Assembly (NCBI GenBank): GCA_021648025.1
Contig: JAKITO010000002.1
Coordinates: 182,277-246,276 of the forward strand
DNA length: 64,000 nucleotides
Source of the DNA: Paracoccaceae bacterium
GTDB taxonomy: Bacteria > Pseudomonadota > Alphaproteobacteria > Rhodobacterales > Rhodobacteraceae
Direction of reading: 5' to 3'
A model generated the notes under the pieces. The model was not told where the DNA came from and searched no databases. It was given only the letters and a program-made list of their open reading frames with translations. The position numbers and the translations under genes are program-made. Positions 26,026 to 36,189 of this stretch are shown here, in pieces. The number at the start of each line of letters is the position of its first letter. The first letter of the stretch is position 1.

Positions 26026-27026
26026 CGCGGCTTCTGGATGTAGAAAACCTGACCCTTCAGTTCGATACCGACGAAGGCAGGATCACGGCGGTGGACAATG
26101 TCTCATTCTCGCTTGAAGAAGGCGAAGTCATGGGGCTGGTGGGCGAGTCTGGTTCGGGTAAATCCGTCACGGCCAAATCACTGATGATGCTGAACCCCGG
26201 AAATGCGCATTACAGCGATGAAACCAGGATCACGCTGCATCTTGACGGCAAACCGATTGATATCATGGGCCTTCGGGGCAATGAAATGCAGGTGGTGCGG
26301 GGGGGGGCTATCTCGATGATCTTTCAGGAACCGATGGCCAGCTTTGCACCGGCCATTACCATCGGTGACCAGATGGTCGAGCAATTGCTGATCCACACCA
26401 GCATGAACGCCAAAAAGTGCAAGGAAGTATCGATTGAAATGCTGGATCGGGTGGGCATTTCCGATCCCTCCACCCGGTTCAAACAATTCGCGTTTGAATT
26501 GTCGGGGGGGATGCGGCAACGGGCGATGATTGCCATGGCGCTGTCGACCAAGCCCAAGCTGTTGATCGCCGATGAACCCACGACGGCGCTGGACGTGACC
26601 ATTCAGGCGCAGGTGATTGACCTGATGAAAGACCTGGTAGACGAATTTGGCATGGGCATCGTGTTCATCACCCATGACCTTGGGGTGATCGCCCAGACGG
26701 CTGACACCGTGGCGGTCATGTACCTTGGCCGGTTGGTTGAACAAGGCACGGTGCGGGACGTGATCCGCAATCCGGCGCATCCTTATACCCAAGGGCTGAT
26801 CGCCGCCCTGCCCGATCTTGACAAACTTGACGTGCCCCTTAGCCCGATACCGGGGGATATTCCGTCGCCGTTGGAACGCCCGCCGGGATGTGTGTTCAAC
26901 ACCCGCTGTTCGCAGGTTGTTGGCCCGGCCTGCACGACCGTCATCCCAACCTTTACAGAAGTGTCCAAAGGCCACACCGCTGCCTGCCATATCTATTCGC
27001 AAAACCAATCTGAAGGGGCCGCATAA
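26022..27026 (+). CDS. ABC transporter ATP-binding protein, DppD/OppD type
   Basis: This 334-residue ATPase has Walker A GESGSGKS, the Q-loop IFQEPMASFAP, the signature LSGGMRQRA, Walker B LLIADEPTTALD and FITHDLG. The C-terminal PPGCVFNTRCSQ segment with cysteines is present. It overlaps the upstream permease by 4 bases (ATGA) and shares one base with the next ATPase gene. Confidence 0.93.
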   Translation: MTRLLDVENLTLQFDTDEGRITAVDNVSFSLEEGEVMGLVGESGSGKSVTAKSLMMLNPGNAHYSDETRITLHLDGKPIDIMGLRGNEMQVVRGGAISMIFQEPMASFAPAITIGDQMVEQLLIHTSMNAKKCKEVSIEMLDRVGISDPSTRFKQFAFELSGGMRQRAMIAMALSTKPKLLIADEPTTALDVTIQAQVIDLMKDLVDEFGMGIVFITHDLGVIAQTADTVAVMYLGRLVEQGTVRDVIRNPAHPYTQGLIAALPDLDKLDVPLSPIPGDIPSPLERPPGCVFNTRCSQVVGPACTTVIPTFTEVSKGHTAACHIYSQNQSEGAA

Positions 27027-28045
27027 TGGGCGACAAACCACTCATTTCCGCCCGTGACCTTTCGGTTCACTACCCGATAAGTGGTGGTGGCCTGTTTGGC
27101 CCCAGACCGGTGGTCCGTGCGGTAGAAGGCGTTAACATCGACATCGCAAAAGGCAGCTTTTTCGGGCTGGTGGGCGAATCGGGATCGGGCAAAACCACCT
27201 TGGGCCGCGCATTGCTGCGAGCAGCCCCCATCACCCGGGGCAGCATCCACTATGACGACGGCGAGGTACAATATGACCTGCCTTCGCTGGATGCCAGGAC
27301 TCTTAAGGAATACCGCAAACGCGCGCAGCTGATTTTTCAGGACCCTTACGCGGCTCTTAGCCCACGGATGACAGTGCGTGACATCATCGCCGAACCGCTT
27401 GAGGTGATGAAACTGACCAAAACGCGCGAAGAAACCGACGCGCGGGTGCGTGAGATTGCCGAAAAGTGCCGTCTGAACCTCGAACATCTACGCCGTTTCC
27501 CGCATGCGTTTTCGGGTGGGCAACGTCAGCGGATTTCGATCTCGCGGGCATTGGTTTCCGGCCCGCAGTTCATTGTCGCGGATGAATCCGTGGCGGCGCT
27601 GGACGTGTCTATCCAGGCGGACGTTCTCAACCTGCTGAAAGAAATTCAGCAGGATATGGGGCTGACCTTCCTGTTCATCTCACACGACCTGTCGGTGGTG
27701 GCACATGTCTGCGACCATGTGGCAGTGATGTATCTGGGCCGTCTGGTGGAAACCGCCCCCACCCGCGAATTATTCGCGGCCCCGCGCCACCCCTATACCA
27801 AGGCACTGATGTCGGCGATCCCGTCTCTTGACCCGGATGACCGTGGCCGCGCGCAGAAACTGAAAGGCGAGATCCCCTCGCCCACCAACCCGCCACCTGG
27901 CTGCAAGTTCCAGACCCGGTGTCCTTATGCGATTGATATCTGTCGCAAGGATGAACCCAAACTGGAAAGTTCGGGCACCGCACATGAGGTCGCCTGTCAC
28001 CGCTGGAAAGAGCTGATGGAAGATCACGCTCTGGAAGACGCGTAA
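27026..28045 (+). CDS. ABC transporter ATP-binding protein, DppF/OppF type
   Basis: This 339-residue ATPase has Walker A GESGSGKT, the Q-loop [11 protein letters not shown], the signature FSGGQRQRI, Walker [13 protein letters not shown] and FISHDLS. The Walker B region has ADES where most family members have DEP; the catalytic Glu is retained. The C-terminal [13 protein letters not shown] segment is present. It is the last gene of the second transporter operon, which converges on the DUF2478 gene about 100 bases on. Confidence 0.93.
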   Translation: MGDKPLISARDLSVHYPISGGGLFGPRPVVRAVEGVNIDIAKGSFFGLVGESGSGKTTLGRALLRAAPITRGSIHYDDGEVQYDLPSLDARTLKEYRKRAQLIFQDPYAALSPRMTVRDIIAEPLEVMKLTKTREETDARVREIAEKCRLNLEHLRRFPHAFSGGQRQRISISRALVSGPQFIVADESVAALDVSIQADVLNLLKEIQQDMGLTFLFISHDLSVVAHVCDHVAVMYLGRLVETAPTRELFAAPRHPYTKALMSAIPSLDPDDRGRAQKLKGEIPSPTNPPPGCKFQTRCPYAIDICRKDEPKLESSGTAHEVACHRWKELMEDHALEDA

Positions 28046-28146
28046 AATTACCGCAGCCCCAGACCTGATCCGGGGGCCTCCCTGATCAGGGGATTCGTGG
28101 CGGCATTTGATGAAGTCCCGGGTCAAAACCGGAACTGCGTCATGCC

Positions 28147-28668
28147 TCAGGCCGGTTGCGCTGTATCCGCTTCTATGCTGCTGAACCAGGCCTCAAGCGC
28201 CTCAGTCGTGCCATCAAGCCGTTGACCCAACCCTTCGGTAAACTCGACAAACGCCGCTTCGTTTATACTGTTGACCCCGGCCAGGACCGGAACGCCCCGG
28301 CTAAGTGCTTCGCCGATCACCGGGCGAAACCCGCGGCCCTCGGCCTCGTGTTTGCCGAATTTGTTGACCACCAGAAGTTGCGGATCGCCGTCCAGCCCCG
28401 CCGACACCAGCGCCACCGCCTGTTCCAGAGCCGCCGGGTCCAACCGGCAGCCTTTGGCGCCTTTGCCCAGTGATTGCGAAATTCGGATGGTCGGCCCGTC
28501 CGGCAGCACCAAAACATCCATATCGCACAGGGTCTGATCGGCGCATTCCGTATTGGTCTGCGCCACGCCGACCAAACGGTTGCCCCGCTCGATCATCATT
28601 TGCGAAAACTGCGTCAGCAACACATCCGTCGTACCGCGCGTCTGGGTCATTACATAGGCCAGAAACAT
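28147..28668 (-). CDS. DUF2478 protein (NTPase-like)
   Basis: This 173-residue protein contains the DUF2478 pattern LGKGAKGCRLDPAALEQAV, LLVVNKFGKHEAEGRGFR and GVPVLAGVN. The family resembles P-loop NTPases of the THEP1 type but shows no standard Walker A here. Members often lie near molybdate or nitrogen genes, and here it follows ntrX on the same strand. I chose ATG 28668 because AAGGAG lies about nine bases upstream; the longer open frame would overlap ntrX. Function is not established. Confidence 0.75.
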   Translation of the reverse strand: MFLAYVMTQTRGTTDVLLTQFSQMMIERGNRLVGVAQTNTECADQTLCDMDVLVLPDGPTIRISQSLGKGAKGCRLDPAALEQAVALVSAGLDGDPQLLVVNKFGKHEAEGRGFRPVIGEALSRGVPVLAGVNSINEAAFVEFTEGLGQRLDGTTEALEAWFSSIEADTAQPA

Positions 28669-28705
28669 GGGAAATATCTCCTTTTGATTTGCCCCAACCT
28701 TCTGC

Positions 28706-30121
28706 CTATTCGGCCGCAGTTTCAACTGCTTCTGCCACATGTGCGACTCTGGCGCCGGATTTGCTTGACGTCACCACCCCCAGTGACTTCAGTTTGCGGT
28801 GCAGCGCGCTGCGCTCCATGCCGACAAACGACGCCGTGCGACTGATATTGCCACCAAACCGGTTGATCTGGGTCAGCAGATACTCGCGTTCAAACGCCTC
28901 ACGTGCCTCGCGCAGCGGCAGTGTCGCCAAGGCGCCGGACAGAACAACCCGACCCTCTTCGGCCTGGATTTCGTCGTCCTTGGGCAGTTCACGCGCCTCG
29001 ATTGGACCGGTGCCATCACCCAGGATCAAAACCCGTTCCACCAGGTTCTTTAACTGCCGCACATTGCCAGGCCAGATCATCGTCTGCATCAATGTCACCG
29101 CCTCATCGCTCAACTCGCGCAGCGCCAACCCCTGGGTTTCATTACAGGCGGCGATAAAATGCTCGGCCAGGACCGGAATATCCTCGCGCCGTTCTTCCAA
29201 TGACGGCACGGCAATTGGCACCACATTAAGACGGTGAAACAGCTCTTCCCGGAATGTCCCTGCTTTAATTTCGACGTTCAAATCCTTGTTTGTGCTGGAA
29301 ATTACCCGCAAATCAACCCGGACTTTATCCGCCCCTCCGACCCGGTGAAACTGCTCATCCACCAACACCCGCAGGATTTTTGACTGTGTGCCCACCGGCA
29401 TATCCGCCACTTCGTCAAAGTAAATCACCCCGCCATGCGCTTCTTCCAGCAGGCCCGGCTCAACCCCTCGCTCGGGGGTTTCGCGGCCAAACAATACTTC
29501 CTCCATCCGGTCCGGTTCGACCCCGGCGCAATTGACGGTGACAAACGGTGCGTTGGCCCGGCCCGAATTGGCGTGAATATAGCGCGCGGCAATCTCTTTG
29601 CCGACCCCGGCAGGCCCGGTCAGCATCACCCGCCCGTTCGATTTGGTCACCTTGTCAAGCTGGCTAACCATGGTCCGGAACGACGCCGATTCACCGATCA
29701 TATCGGCACTTGTCACCTCGTTGCGCTTTAGCGAATGGTTTTCACGGCGCAAACGCGAGGCCTCCATGGCGCGCCGTATCACCACCATCAATTGATCAAT
29801 ATTGAACGGCTTTTCAATGAAATCATACGCCCCCTGTTTGATCGCCGCGACCGCAATTTCGATGTTACCATGCCCCGATATGATCACCACGGGCACGTCC
29901 GGGTTGTCGCGTTTCACCGCCTTGAGAATGTCGATCCCGTCCATCCGGCTGTCTTTCAGCCAGATATCCAGGATCAAAAGGGCCGGCGGTTCGGTGTTGA
30001 TCGCCGCCATGCAATCATCCGAATTGCCCGCCAGTCGCGTGGCATATCCTTCGTCCTCAAGAATGTCCGAAACCAGCTCGCGAATGTCACGTTCGTCGTC
30101 AACAATTAAAATATCACTCAT
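28706..30121 (-). CDS. ntrX: NtrX, nitrogen/redox response regulator (AAA+ type)
   Basis: This 471-residue response regulator has a receiver domain with phospho-acceptor Asp52 (LLILDIWL) and Lys104 (IEKPF). The AAA+ domain has Walker A GPAGVGKE (169-176) and Walker B GGVIYFDEVAD (230-240). The Fis-type DNA-binding helix is at the C-terminus (NISRTASFVGMERSALHRKLKSLGV). The sigma-54 contact loop GAFTGA expected near 213-221 is replaced by GRETPERGVEPG, so activation through sigma-54 is unlikely. It lies 18 bases after ntrY, its cognate kinase, and completes the ntrB-ntrC-ntrY-ntrX order. Confidence 0.95.
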   Translation of the reverse strand: MSDILIVDDERDIRELVSDILEDEGYATRLAGNSDDCMAAINTEPPALLILDIWLKDSRMDGIDILKAVKRDNPDVPVVIISGHGNIEIAVAAIKQGAYDFIEKPFNIDQLMVVIRRAMEASRLRRENHSLKRNEVTSADMIGESASFRTMVSQLDKVTKSNGRVMLTGPAGVGKEIAARYIHANSGRANAPFVTVNCAGVEPDRMEEVLFGRETPERGVEPGLLEEAHGGVIYFDEVADMPVGTQSKILRVLVDEQFHRVGGADKVRVDLRVISSTNKDLNVEIKAGTFREELFHRLNVVPIAVPSLEERREDIPVLAEHFIAACNETQGLALRELSDEAVTLMQTMIWPGNVRQLKNLVERVLILGDGTGPIEARELPKDDEIQAEEGRVVLSGALATLPLREAREAFEREYLLTQINRFGGNISRTASFVGMERSALHRKLKSLGVVTSSKSGARVAHVAEAVETAAE

Positions 30122-30139
30122 ATCATTCCTGCCTTTTGG

Positions 30140-32470
30140 TTATACATTGCCCGCGCCATTTGCCTGCGGTGCCAGTTCTGTCGATGTTTGCGGTGCTTCT
30201 GAATGTCTTGTTTCCGGCGATGTTAGGCTAAGCTGGATCACTGCCATCGCCCCGAAATGTCCTGTCCCGTCAAAAACGGGCGCGTCGGTCAAAACCAGGG
30301 TGCCGCCATGTTCTTCGATGATTTTCTTGACGATCGGCAGGCCAAGCCCGGTGCCTTCGGCGCGGGTGGTCACATAAGGTTCAAACAGGCGCGCACGATC
30401 TTCCGGCAGCCCGATACCATTGTCGGCAATGGAAATCTCGCAAGAATCCCCATCCAGCTTCATCGCCACTTTTATTTGCGGCGCATACCCTTTCGGGATG
30501 CCTTTTTTATAAAGGCTTTCAATGGCTTCTCCGGCATTCTTAATCAGATTATTTAACGCCTGAGAAATCATTGTCGCATCAATTCCTCCAATCACTTTGC
30601 CACTTGGAATATCGGCCGTGATCTTAACCCCCGGCTGGCCACTTTGTTGCAGCAATACGGCATCGCGCAGCACCTGCGCCAGATCCTCGCGCCGTCTTTC
30701 AGGCTCGGGCATGCGGGCAAATTTTGAAAACTCATCAACAATCCGGCGCAGATCGTTGGTCTGGCGGATGATCACATCCGTCATCGCCTCCAACTTATCG
30801 GCGCCTTCCACCACTTGTGGTACAAACTTGCGTTTGATCCGCTCGGCACTCAGTTGAATTGGGGTCAGCGGGTTCTTGATCTCATGGGCAATCCGGCGCG
30901 CCACGTCGCCCCAGGCGGCCATACGCTGGGCGCTGACCAGATCGGTCACATCGTCAAACGCAACCACATATCCCTCAAGCCGCCCCGCCTCATTGCGCCG
31001 TGTCGCCATGCGCACCAGCAGGTTTTCAAGCCGCCGGTGGCGTGTCACTTTGATTTCGCTTTGGGCAACCTCGGACGTGCCGGTGATCAGTTCTTCAAAC
31101 AGTGGCCCGAACTCGGGCACCGCAACCGGTAACGCCAGAGATTCTGCCGGCGATTCATCATCCCCCGACCAATCAAGCAAACGCCGCGCAGACGGGTTCA
31201 CAAATGTGACGCGCCCTTCGGGGTCGCATCCCACCAAGCCCGACGTGACCGACGACAAAACCGAATCAAACAACCGGCGGCGGCGGTCAATCTGATTGGT
31301 ATTGGCCAACAACGTCTGACGCTGGCCTTTCAATTGCCGGGTCATCTGATTGAAATAACGCCCCAGCATGGCAATTTCGTCGTCGCCTTCATCCTCGGGC
31401 ACCTGCACATCAAGGTCACCTGCCCCAACCTTCTGCGCCGCCCCGGTCAATTGCCCCACCGGGCGCGACAGACGTTCAGCAAACCACAGCCCCAGCCAGA
31501 TCGCGGCCAAAATCAGGATCACCGCAAACCCCAGATACAACAGGCCAAATTCAAACAATACCCGCCCCCGGTCACTTTCCAACTGTTGATAAAGCAGCGC
31601 GGTTTCTTTGGTATCATCCAGCAGGCTAAGGATTTCGCCGTCAACCTCGCGGCTGACATATAAAAACCGGTCGGTAAAATCCGCCAGCCGCACCAGCGCG
31701 CGAAATTCATTGTTGTCCCAGTCCTGAATGATCTGCATGCCATCGCTGTCGGCCAGGGCAATCTGTTCCATACCGGGGCGTTCAAAATCAAACAGATACG
31801 ACCGTTCGCCGCGCGCGCGAATTTCGCCGGTGCCATCAATCACATAGGCCTCGCGCAGCCCGCGTTGAATGCGGCTCTGCCCCTGTGTCAGCACCAGGCG
31901 CAACTCAGCATCGTTGATAAAGAACGACGCCCGCCGGGTCTGATCCAGAAACCGCGCCAAGGCACCCGCATCCTGTGCCAGATCTTCGCGTTGTTCCCGC
32001 TCGTATGCCTCGGCCGCCGCCAAGGATGATCCAACCACCTGCCGTACCCGGTCCGAGAACCAGCCTTCAAGGCCGATGTTCACTGTCAATCCGGCAAACA
32101 CTGCCACGGTTATGGTTGGGATCAACGCCATCAGGGCAAACACCCCCGTCAGGCGCAAATGCAGGCGGGAACCCGCCGAATGGGCACGCCGCGCAGCAAT
32201 AAGCCGGGCAACCTGCCCCAGAACAAGGGCGGCCACCACCAGAATATAGACCATGTCGATCAGCAAAATAAATCGGATGGTCGGTGAGGCCGCGCCCTGA
32301 TCAAAAGGCCCAAGCGCCATATAGGTGGCCAGCGTCAGCGCCGGACCAAGCAAAACAAGGCTGATCGTGCCCGCATTACGGGCACGGCGGGTCCGTCGCC
32401 AGCGATCAAACGCTGAAAACAGCCCGGTTTGCGCTCCGGGTGGTAGCCCGGAATGTGTTTCGGCCGTCAC
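30140..32470 (-). CDS. ntrY: NtrY, membrane sensor histidine kinase
   Basis: This 776-residue kinase has N-terminal membrane helices (about residues 38-125) and a periplasmic sensing region. A further helix near 310-330 leads into a HAMP domain (ERLSRPVGQLTGAAQKVGAGD). A PAS region (about 400-500) and the kinase core follow: H-box [18 protein letters not shown] (His near residue 528), N-box NNLIKNAGEAIESL, G1 DNGIGLPE and G2 GTGLGLPI. It phosphorylates NtrX. The gene is 100 bases downstream of ntrC. Confidence 0.94.
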   Translation of the reverse strand: MTAETHSGLPPGAQTGLFSAFDRWRRTRRARNAGTISLVLLGPALTLATYMALGPFDQGAASPTIRFILLIDMVYILVVAALVLGQVARLIAARRAHSAGSRLHLRLTGVFALMALIPTITVAVFAGLTVNIGLEGWFSDRVRQVVGSSLAAAEAYEREQREDLAQDAGALARFLDQTRRASFFINDAELRLVLTQGQSRIQRGLREAYVIDGTGEIRARGERSYLFDFERPGMEQIALADSDGMQIIQDWDNNEFRALVRLADFTDRFLYVSREVDGEILSLLDDTKETALLYQQLESDRGRVLFEFGLLYLGFAVILILAAIWLGLWFAERLSRPVGQLTGAAQKVGAGDLDVQVPEDEGDDEIAMLGRYFNQMTRQLKGQRQTLLANTNQIDRRRRLFDSVLSSVTSGLVGCDPEGRVTFVNPSARRLLDWSGDDESPAESLALPVAVPEFGPLFEELITGTSEVAQSEIKVTRHRRLENLLVRMATRRNEAGRLEGYVVAFDDVTDLVSAQRMAAWGDVARRIAHEIKNPLTPIQLSAERIKRKFVPQVVEGADKLEAMTDVIIRQTNDLRRIVDEFSKFARMPEPERRREDLAQVLRDAVLLQQSGQPGVKITADIPSGKVIGGIDATMISQALNNLIKNAGEAIESLYKKGIPKGYAPQIKVAMKLDGDSCEISIADNGIGLPEDRARLFEPYVTTRAEGTGLGLPIVKKIIEEHGGTLVLTDAPVFDGTGHFGAMAVIQLSLTSPETRHSEAPQTSTELAPQANGAGNV

Positions 32471-32570
32471 CTGCCGCCCTCATCTGATTGTGCCGCCAAA
32501 ACGGCATACCGCTATATTTCGTGGTCTAACCCTGGGTGTGATACCGGGGCGCCACGGTTCTGTGACCTAT

Positions 32571-33947
32571 TTACATCAATTTGCGGCGCCTTGTCACCTT
32601 AATTTGCAACGTGGTGATCTTTTTTCTTAATGTATTTCGGTTCAGGCCCAAAAGATCGGCACATTTCGCCTGGTTCCCACCTGTGGCTTCAAGCGCCAGT
32701 TCGATCAATGGCACCTCGATCTCGCGTAATATTCGCGGGTAAAGCCCCGGCGGGGGCAGCATATCGCCGTGCAGGTCAAAATACCGGCGCAAATGCCGTT
32801 CAACTGACGCACCCAACCGATCACCGCCGCCAAACCCCGGCACCACTTCGATCTGCGGCTGATCGCGCAGCACATCCTGCACCTGCGTCGCGCCAATCTG
32901 GCCACTTTGCCCCGCCATATCCAGACGGCGCACCAGGTTTTCCAACTGTCGCACATTGCCGGGCCAGGAATAGGCGCGAAAAAGTTCAATGGCTTTGGGG
33001 TCAAACCTGGTCGGGACGTTTTCAGCGTCGGCGCGGGACAGAAAATGTGCAGCCAGCAATGGAATGTCATCCACCCGCTCACGCAGGGTCGGCAGGTGGA
33101 TGGTGGTACTGTTGACGCGGTAAAACAGGTCGGCGCGAATCCGGCCACTTTGCAACGCCGCACCCAAATGACCGGGGCCACCCTGAGAGGTCGACAGGAA
33201 GCGCGGCACGTGATCGCCGGGATTGTCCATCATCCGCACCAGACGCGCCTGAATTTCATCCCCAAGGTCCCCCATAGATTCGATCACCAACGTGCCCCCC
33301 CGGACCCGGGCCAGCACCCGTGCCGGCCCCTCAATATCGGTCAGATCACCCGCAGAAACGGTCACAAACGGCAAGGTCCGCCGGTCAGAAAAATCGTGGA
33401 TAATCCGCGCGATCAGGGTTTTACCCGACCCGCTTTCGCCGCTGATCAATACCGGTGCATCCAGGTTCAACAGCGATGCCACCTGCCGGTACAGGTTTTG
33501 CATTACCGGCGAGCGTCCGACCAGAGGCAGGTCTTCGGGCTGATCTTTGATCGTGACCATGTCCCGGTTCAGTCCCGATGCCCCGCCGGCCTCAAGGGCG
33601 CGGGCCGTTCTTTGCATCAGTTCCGGCAGGTCAAACGGTTTGGGCAGATAATCAAACGCCTCGGCCTCATTGGCCTGAATGGCCGTCATGATCGAGTTCT
33701 GGGCCGAGATGATAATCACTGGAAGGTCGGGCCGTAACTGTTTGATCTTTGGCAACATTTCAAGGCCATTACCATCGGGCATGACAACATCTGAAATCAC
33801 TGCATCGCCTTTGCCCTCGCCGACCCATCGCATCAGCGTGGTCAGAGAAGACGTGGCATGCACCCGACATCCGGCCCGTGTCAGCGCCTGGGTCAGAACG
33901 GTGCGAATTGTACGGTCATCATCAGCGACCAGAATTGTGCCATCCAT
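32571..33947 (-). CDS. ntrC: NtrC, nitrogen regulator without the GAFTGA loop
   Basis: This 458-residue regulator has a receiver domain (Asp53 in [10 protein letters not shown]), an AAA+ domain with Walker A GESGSGKT (170-177) and a Fis-type C-terminal helix ([20 protein letters not shown]). The segment that normally carries GAFTGA is shortened to [20 protein letters not shown]. The same loss is known in Rhodobacter capsulatus NtrC, which works with the housekeeping sigma factor. The ATG at 33947 shares one base with the ntrB stop (TGATG); a GTG at 33950 is an alternative start. It should control nitrogen-assimilation genes after phosphorylation by NtrB. Confidence 0.95.
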   Translation of the reverse strand: MDGTILVADDDRTIRTVLTQALTRAGCRVHATSSLTTLMRWVGEGKGDAVISDVVMPDGNGLEMLPKIKQLRPDLPVIIISAQNSIMTAIQANEAEAFDYLPKPFDLPELMQRTARALEAGGASGLNRDMVTIKDQPEDLPLVGRSPVMQNLYRQVASLLNLDAPVLISGESGSGKTLIARIIHDFSDRRTLPFVTVSAGDLTDIEGPARVLARVRGGTLVIESMGDLGDEIQARLVRMMDNPGDHVPRFLSTSQGGPGHLGAALQSGRIRADLFYRVNSTTIHLPTLRERVDDIPLLAAHFLSRADAENVPTRFDPKAIELFRAYSWPGNVRQLENLVRRLDMAGQSGQIGATQVQDVLRDQPQIEVVPGFGGGDRLGASVERHLRRYFDLHGDMLPPPGLYPRILREIEVPLIELALEATGGNQAKCADLLGLNRNTLRKKITTLQIKVTRRRKLM

Positions 33948-35041
33948 CACGATACCTCGGGTTTTTGAATATCTATCAGAGCCACAGGAGCAACCGGCAG
34001 GGACAGTCGGAAAACCGTACGCCCAGGCACCGAAGTGACGGAAATCCAGCCACCATGTTCTGACATGATCTTACTGACCAGCGCGAGCCCCAGCCCGGTG
34101 CCATTCTCGCGGCCAGAAACGAAGGGATCGAATATGTCGTCCTTGATCCGCTGGGGCACACCGGGACCATCATCAATTATTTCGATTTGCAACGGCAGTT
34201 GGCGTCCGTCTCCATCGCTGCGCCGCAGCCGGAAGGAATGTTCGAAAAAGCTGTGAAGGTGGATATTTCCTCCTTCTATATCAGCAGCTTGCGAGGCGTT
34301 CTTCAAGAGATTCAATAACACTTGCAACAATTGATCCGGGTCGCCAAGGGCCAGGGGCAGCGAAGGATCATATGCCTCGGAAATTTTCATATGCGCACCA
34401 AATCCCAACAAAGCCGAGCGGCGGGCGCGATCAAGGACATCGTGCAGGTTGACCGGTTGGAACTGCGGCGCACTGAGGTTGCCGAATTGCTCGACTTGTT
34501 CCAAAAGCTTGACGATGCGCCGACTTTCCCCGACAATTAGATCTGTAAGTTCAAGGTCTTCCGGTGCAAGGCTCATTGAAAGAAGCTGGGCTGCACCGGT
34601 GATCCCTGCCAGCGGGTTTTTGATTTCATGGGCCAGCATTTCGGCCATGCCGATGGCCGACTGTGCGGCGGACTTAACGCTGTGTGACTGCCCCATGCGG
34701 GCCGATAATTCGCGCGGGGTGATCAACAGGATCATATGGTCAGGCGTGCCTTGCAAGGGGGCAATCTGTAACGCACATTGCAGCGGTGGCCGCACGCCGG
34801 TGCCTACATCTATGTCGTTGACAAACAACGGGGAGTGATTGGTTCGCGCGCGGGCGAATGCGCCTTCTATCGGCGCGTCCACGGCGATCATGTCCCAGAC
34901 CGGCACCCCCAATGCGGATTTGCGCGAAGTGTTGAGGAATGTCTCGCCCGCCGGGTTGACGTCGGCGATGTTTTCCTGCGGGTCGATCAGAAAACCGGGG
35001 ATCGGAAGTGAGGTCCAGATATCGTTCAAGCCGCGGCCCAC
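33947..35041 (-). CDS. ntrB: NtrB, nitrogen sensor histidine kinase/phosphatase
   Basis: This 364-residue soluble kinase has an N-terminal PAS domain (about 8-110). The H-box [15 protein letters not shown] (His138), N-box [11 protein letters not shown]1 [10 protein letters not shown]-box [15 protein letters not shown] and G2 [10 protein letters not shown] follow. It phosphorylates NtrC under nitrogen limitation and is normally controlled by PII. It starts with GTG, overlaps the end of dusB by 16 bases and hands over to ntrC, so the three genes are co-transcribed. Confidence 0.94.
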   Translation of the reverse strand: MGRGLNDIWTSLPIPGFLIDPQENIADVNPAGETFLNTSRKSALGVPVWDMIAVDAPIEGAFARARTNHSPLFVNDIDVGTGVRPPLQCALQIAPLQGTPDHMILLITPRELSARMGQSHSVKSAAQSAIGMAEMLAHEIKNPLAGITGAAQLLSMSLAPEDLELTDLIVGESRRIVKLLEQVEQFGNLSAPQFQPVNLHDVLDRARRSALLGFGAHMKISEAYDPSLPLALGDPDQLLQVLLNLLKNASQAADIEGGNIHLHSFFEHSFRLRRSDGDGRQLPLQIEIIDDGPGVPQRIKDDIFDPFVSGRENGTGLGLALVSKIMSEHGGWISVTSVPGRTVFRLSLPVAPVALIDIQKPEVS

Positions 35042-36009
35042 CTTTGAGTACCCAGTGCTTCAGGAAGAAGGCGCAGGACCTCGGCAGGCGTTTTGGCGGT
35101 CAGGACCTGACGTCGCAAGGCGGGAATTGTACCGGTTGCGTCCATGTACCAGCCAAGGTGTTTGCGGGCAATGCGCAGACCCAGAGTGACGCCGTAAAAC
35201 CCAAGCATGGCCTGGTAATGCGCCGATACCATATCCGCCAACGCCGCCCCTGTCGGTACCTTTGGTGCCGGTGTTCCGTATATTTCGTTAGCAATTTCAG
35301 CCAGTTGCCATGGCCGCCCTTGCGCCCCACGACCAATCATCACCCCGTCACCTTGCGACTGGCTTAGGGCTGTGCGGGCGGTTCGGGCATCCACGATGTC
35401 TCCATTGGCGATGACCGGGATGGTGACGTTTTGCTTCACTGCGCGGATCGCCTGCCAATCAGCGCGCCCCTTATAGAACTGGCACCTGGTGCGGCCATGG
35501 ATGGTAACCATCTGCACCCCGGCTGCTTCGGCCCGACGGGCGATATCGGCGGCGTTCAGGTTGGTGTCATCCCACCCAAGGCGGGTTTTCAGAGTAACAG
35601 GAATGTCGACCGCACCCACCACCGCCTCGATCAGGCGCAAGGCGTGGTCAGGGGTTTTGAGCAGGGCCGAACCAGAGTAGCCATTGGTCACCCTTTTGGC
35701 CGGGCATCCCATGTTGATGTCAATGATCCGCGCGCCCCGCCCGGCCACCAGACGCGCGGCTTCGGCCATCCAATGCGCCTCGCGCCCGGCCAGTTGCACG
35801 GCGGTGTTTTCGACATCGACGCTCAGCTCTGCACGTTCGCGCACGCCGGGTTTGGCCTGAACCATTTCCTGACTGGCGACCATTTCACTGACCACCAGAC
35901 CGGCGCCAAATGATTGCACAAGGTTGCGGAACGGGCGGTCGGTGATTCCGGCCAAGGGGGCAAGAAATACCGGCGGAGACAAGATTTTGCTGCCCAATGT
36001 GACGTGCAC
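35026..36009 (-). CDS. dusB: tRNA-dihydrouridine synthase DusB (NifR3)
   Basis: This 327-residue flavoenzyme reduces uridine to dihydrouridine in tRNA. Motifs are LAPLAGITDRPFR at the N-terminus, DINMGCPAKRVTNGYSGSAL with the catalytic Cys, VTLKTRLGW, VTIHGRTRCQFYKG and VMIGRGAQGRPW. It is the first gene of the dusB-ntrBC unit, the nifR3-ntrBC arrangement known from Rhodobacter and other alphaproteobacteria. It is divergent from ispDF. Confidence 0.95.
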   Translation of the reverse strand: MHVTLGSKILSPPVFLAPLAGITDRPFRNLVQSFGAGLVVSEMVASQEMVQAKPGVRERAELSVDVENTAVQLAGREAHWMAEAARLVAGRGARIIDINMGCPAKRVTNGYSGSALLKTPDHALRLIEAVVGAVDIPVTLKTRLGWDDTNLNAADIARRAEAAGVQMVTIHGRTRCQFYKGRADWQAIRAVKQNVTIPVIANGDIVDARTARTALSQSQGDGVMIGRGAQGRPWQLAEIANEIYGTPAPKVPTGAALADMVSAHYQAMLGFYGVTLGLRIARKHLGWYMDATGTIPALRRQVLTAKTPAEVLRLLPEALGTQRWAAA

Positions 36010-36189
36010 GGGTATGATCCTTTGAAGGTTTGGTGGTTTTTAGACCTATCCTGCGGTCCGGGCAATCACATATGGCTAATTATCAGGCAAATGGCGTCAA
36101 TTCGCCTGATTCTTAGGCAAACATCCATGGTGATTGCGTCGCCCGGCATCAGCTTCTAGATAGCAGGCAATCGGGAAGGGCCTGAATAA
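36010..36189. promoter_or_regulatory. Divergent dusB/ispDF promoter region with repeated CAGGCAA-like elements
   Basis: The 180-base gap must carry the promoters for the dusB-ntrBC unit and for ispDF. It contains three direct (C/T)AGGCAA elements (around 36083-36090, 36113-36120 and 36163-36170). A fourth copy lies in inverted orientation (CGCCTGAT, 36103-36110). They could be binding sites for a regulator, but I know no matching factor. Confidence 0.4.

Noticed and set aside
28046..28146. Terminator between the second transporter operon and the DUF2478 gene
   Set aside because: Only imperfect CCTGATC/GATCAGG-type complementarity is seen and there is no T-run, so I did not call it.
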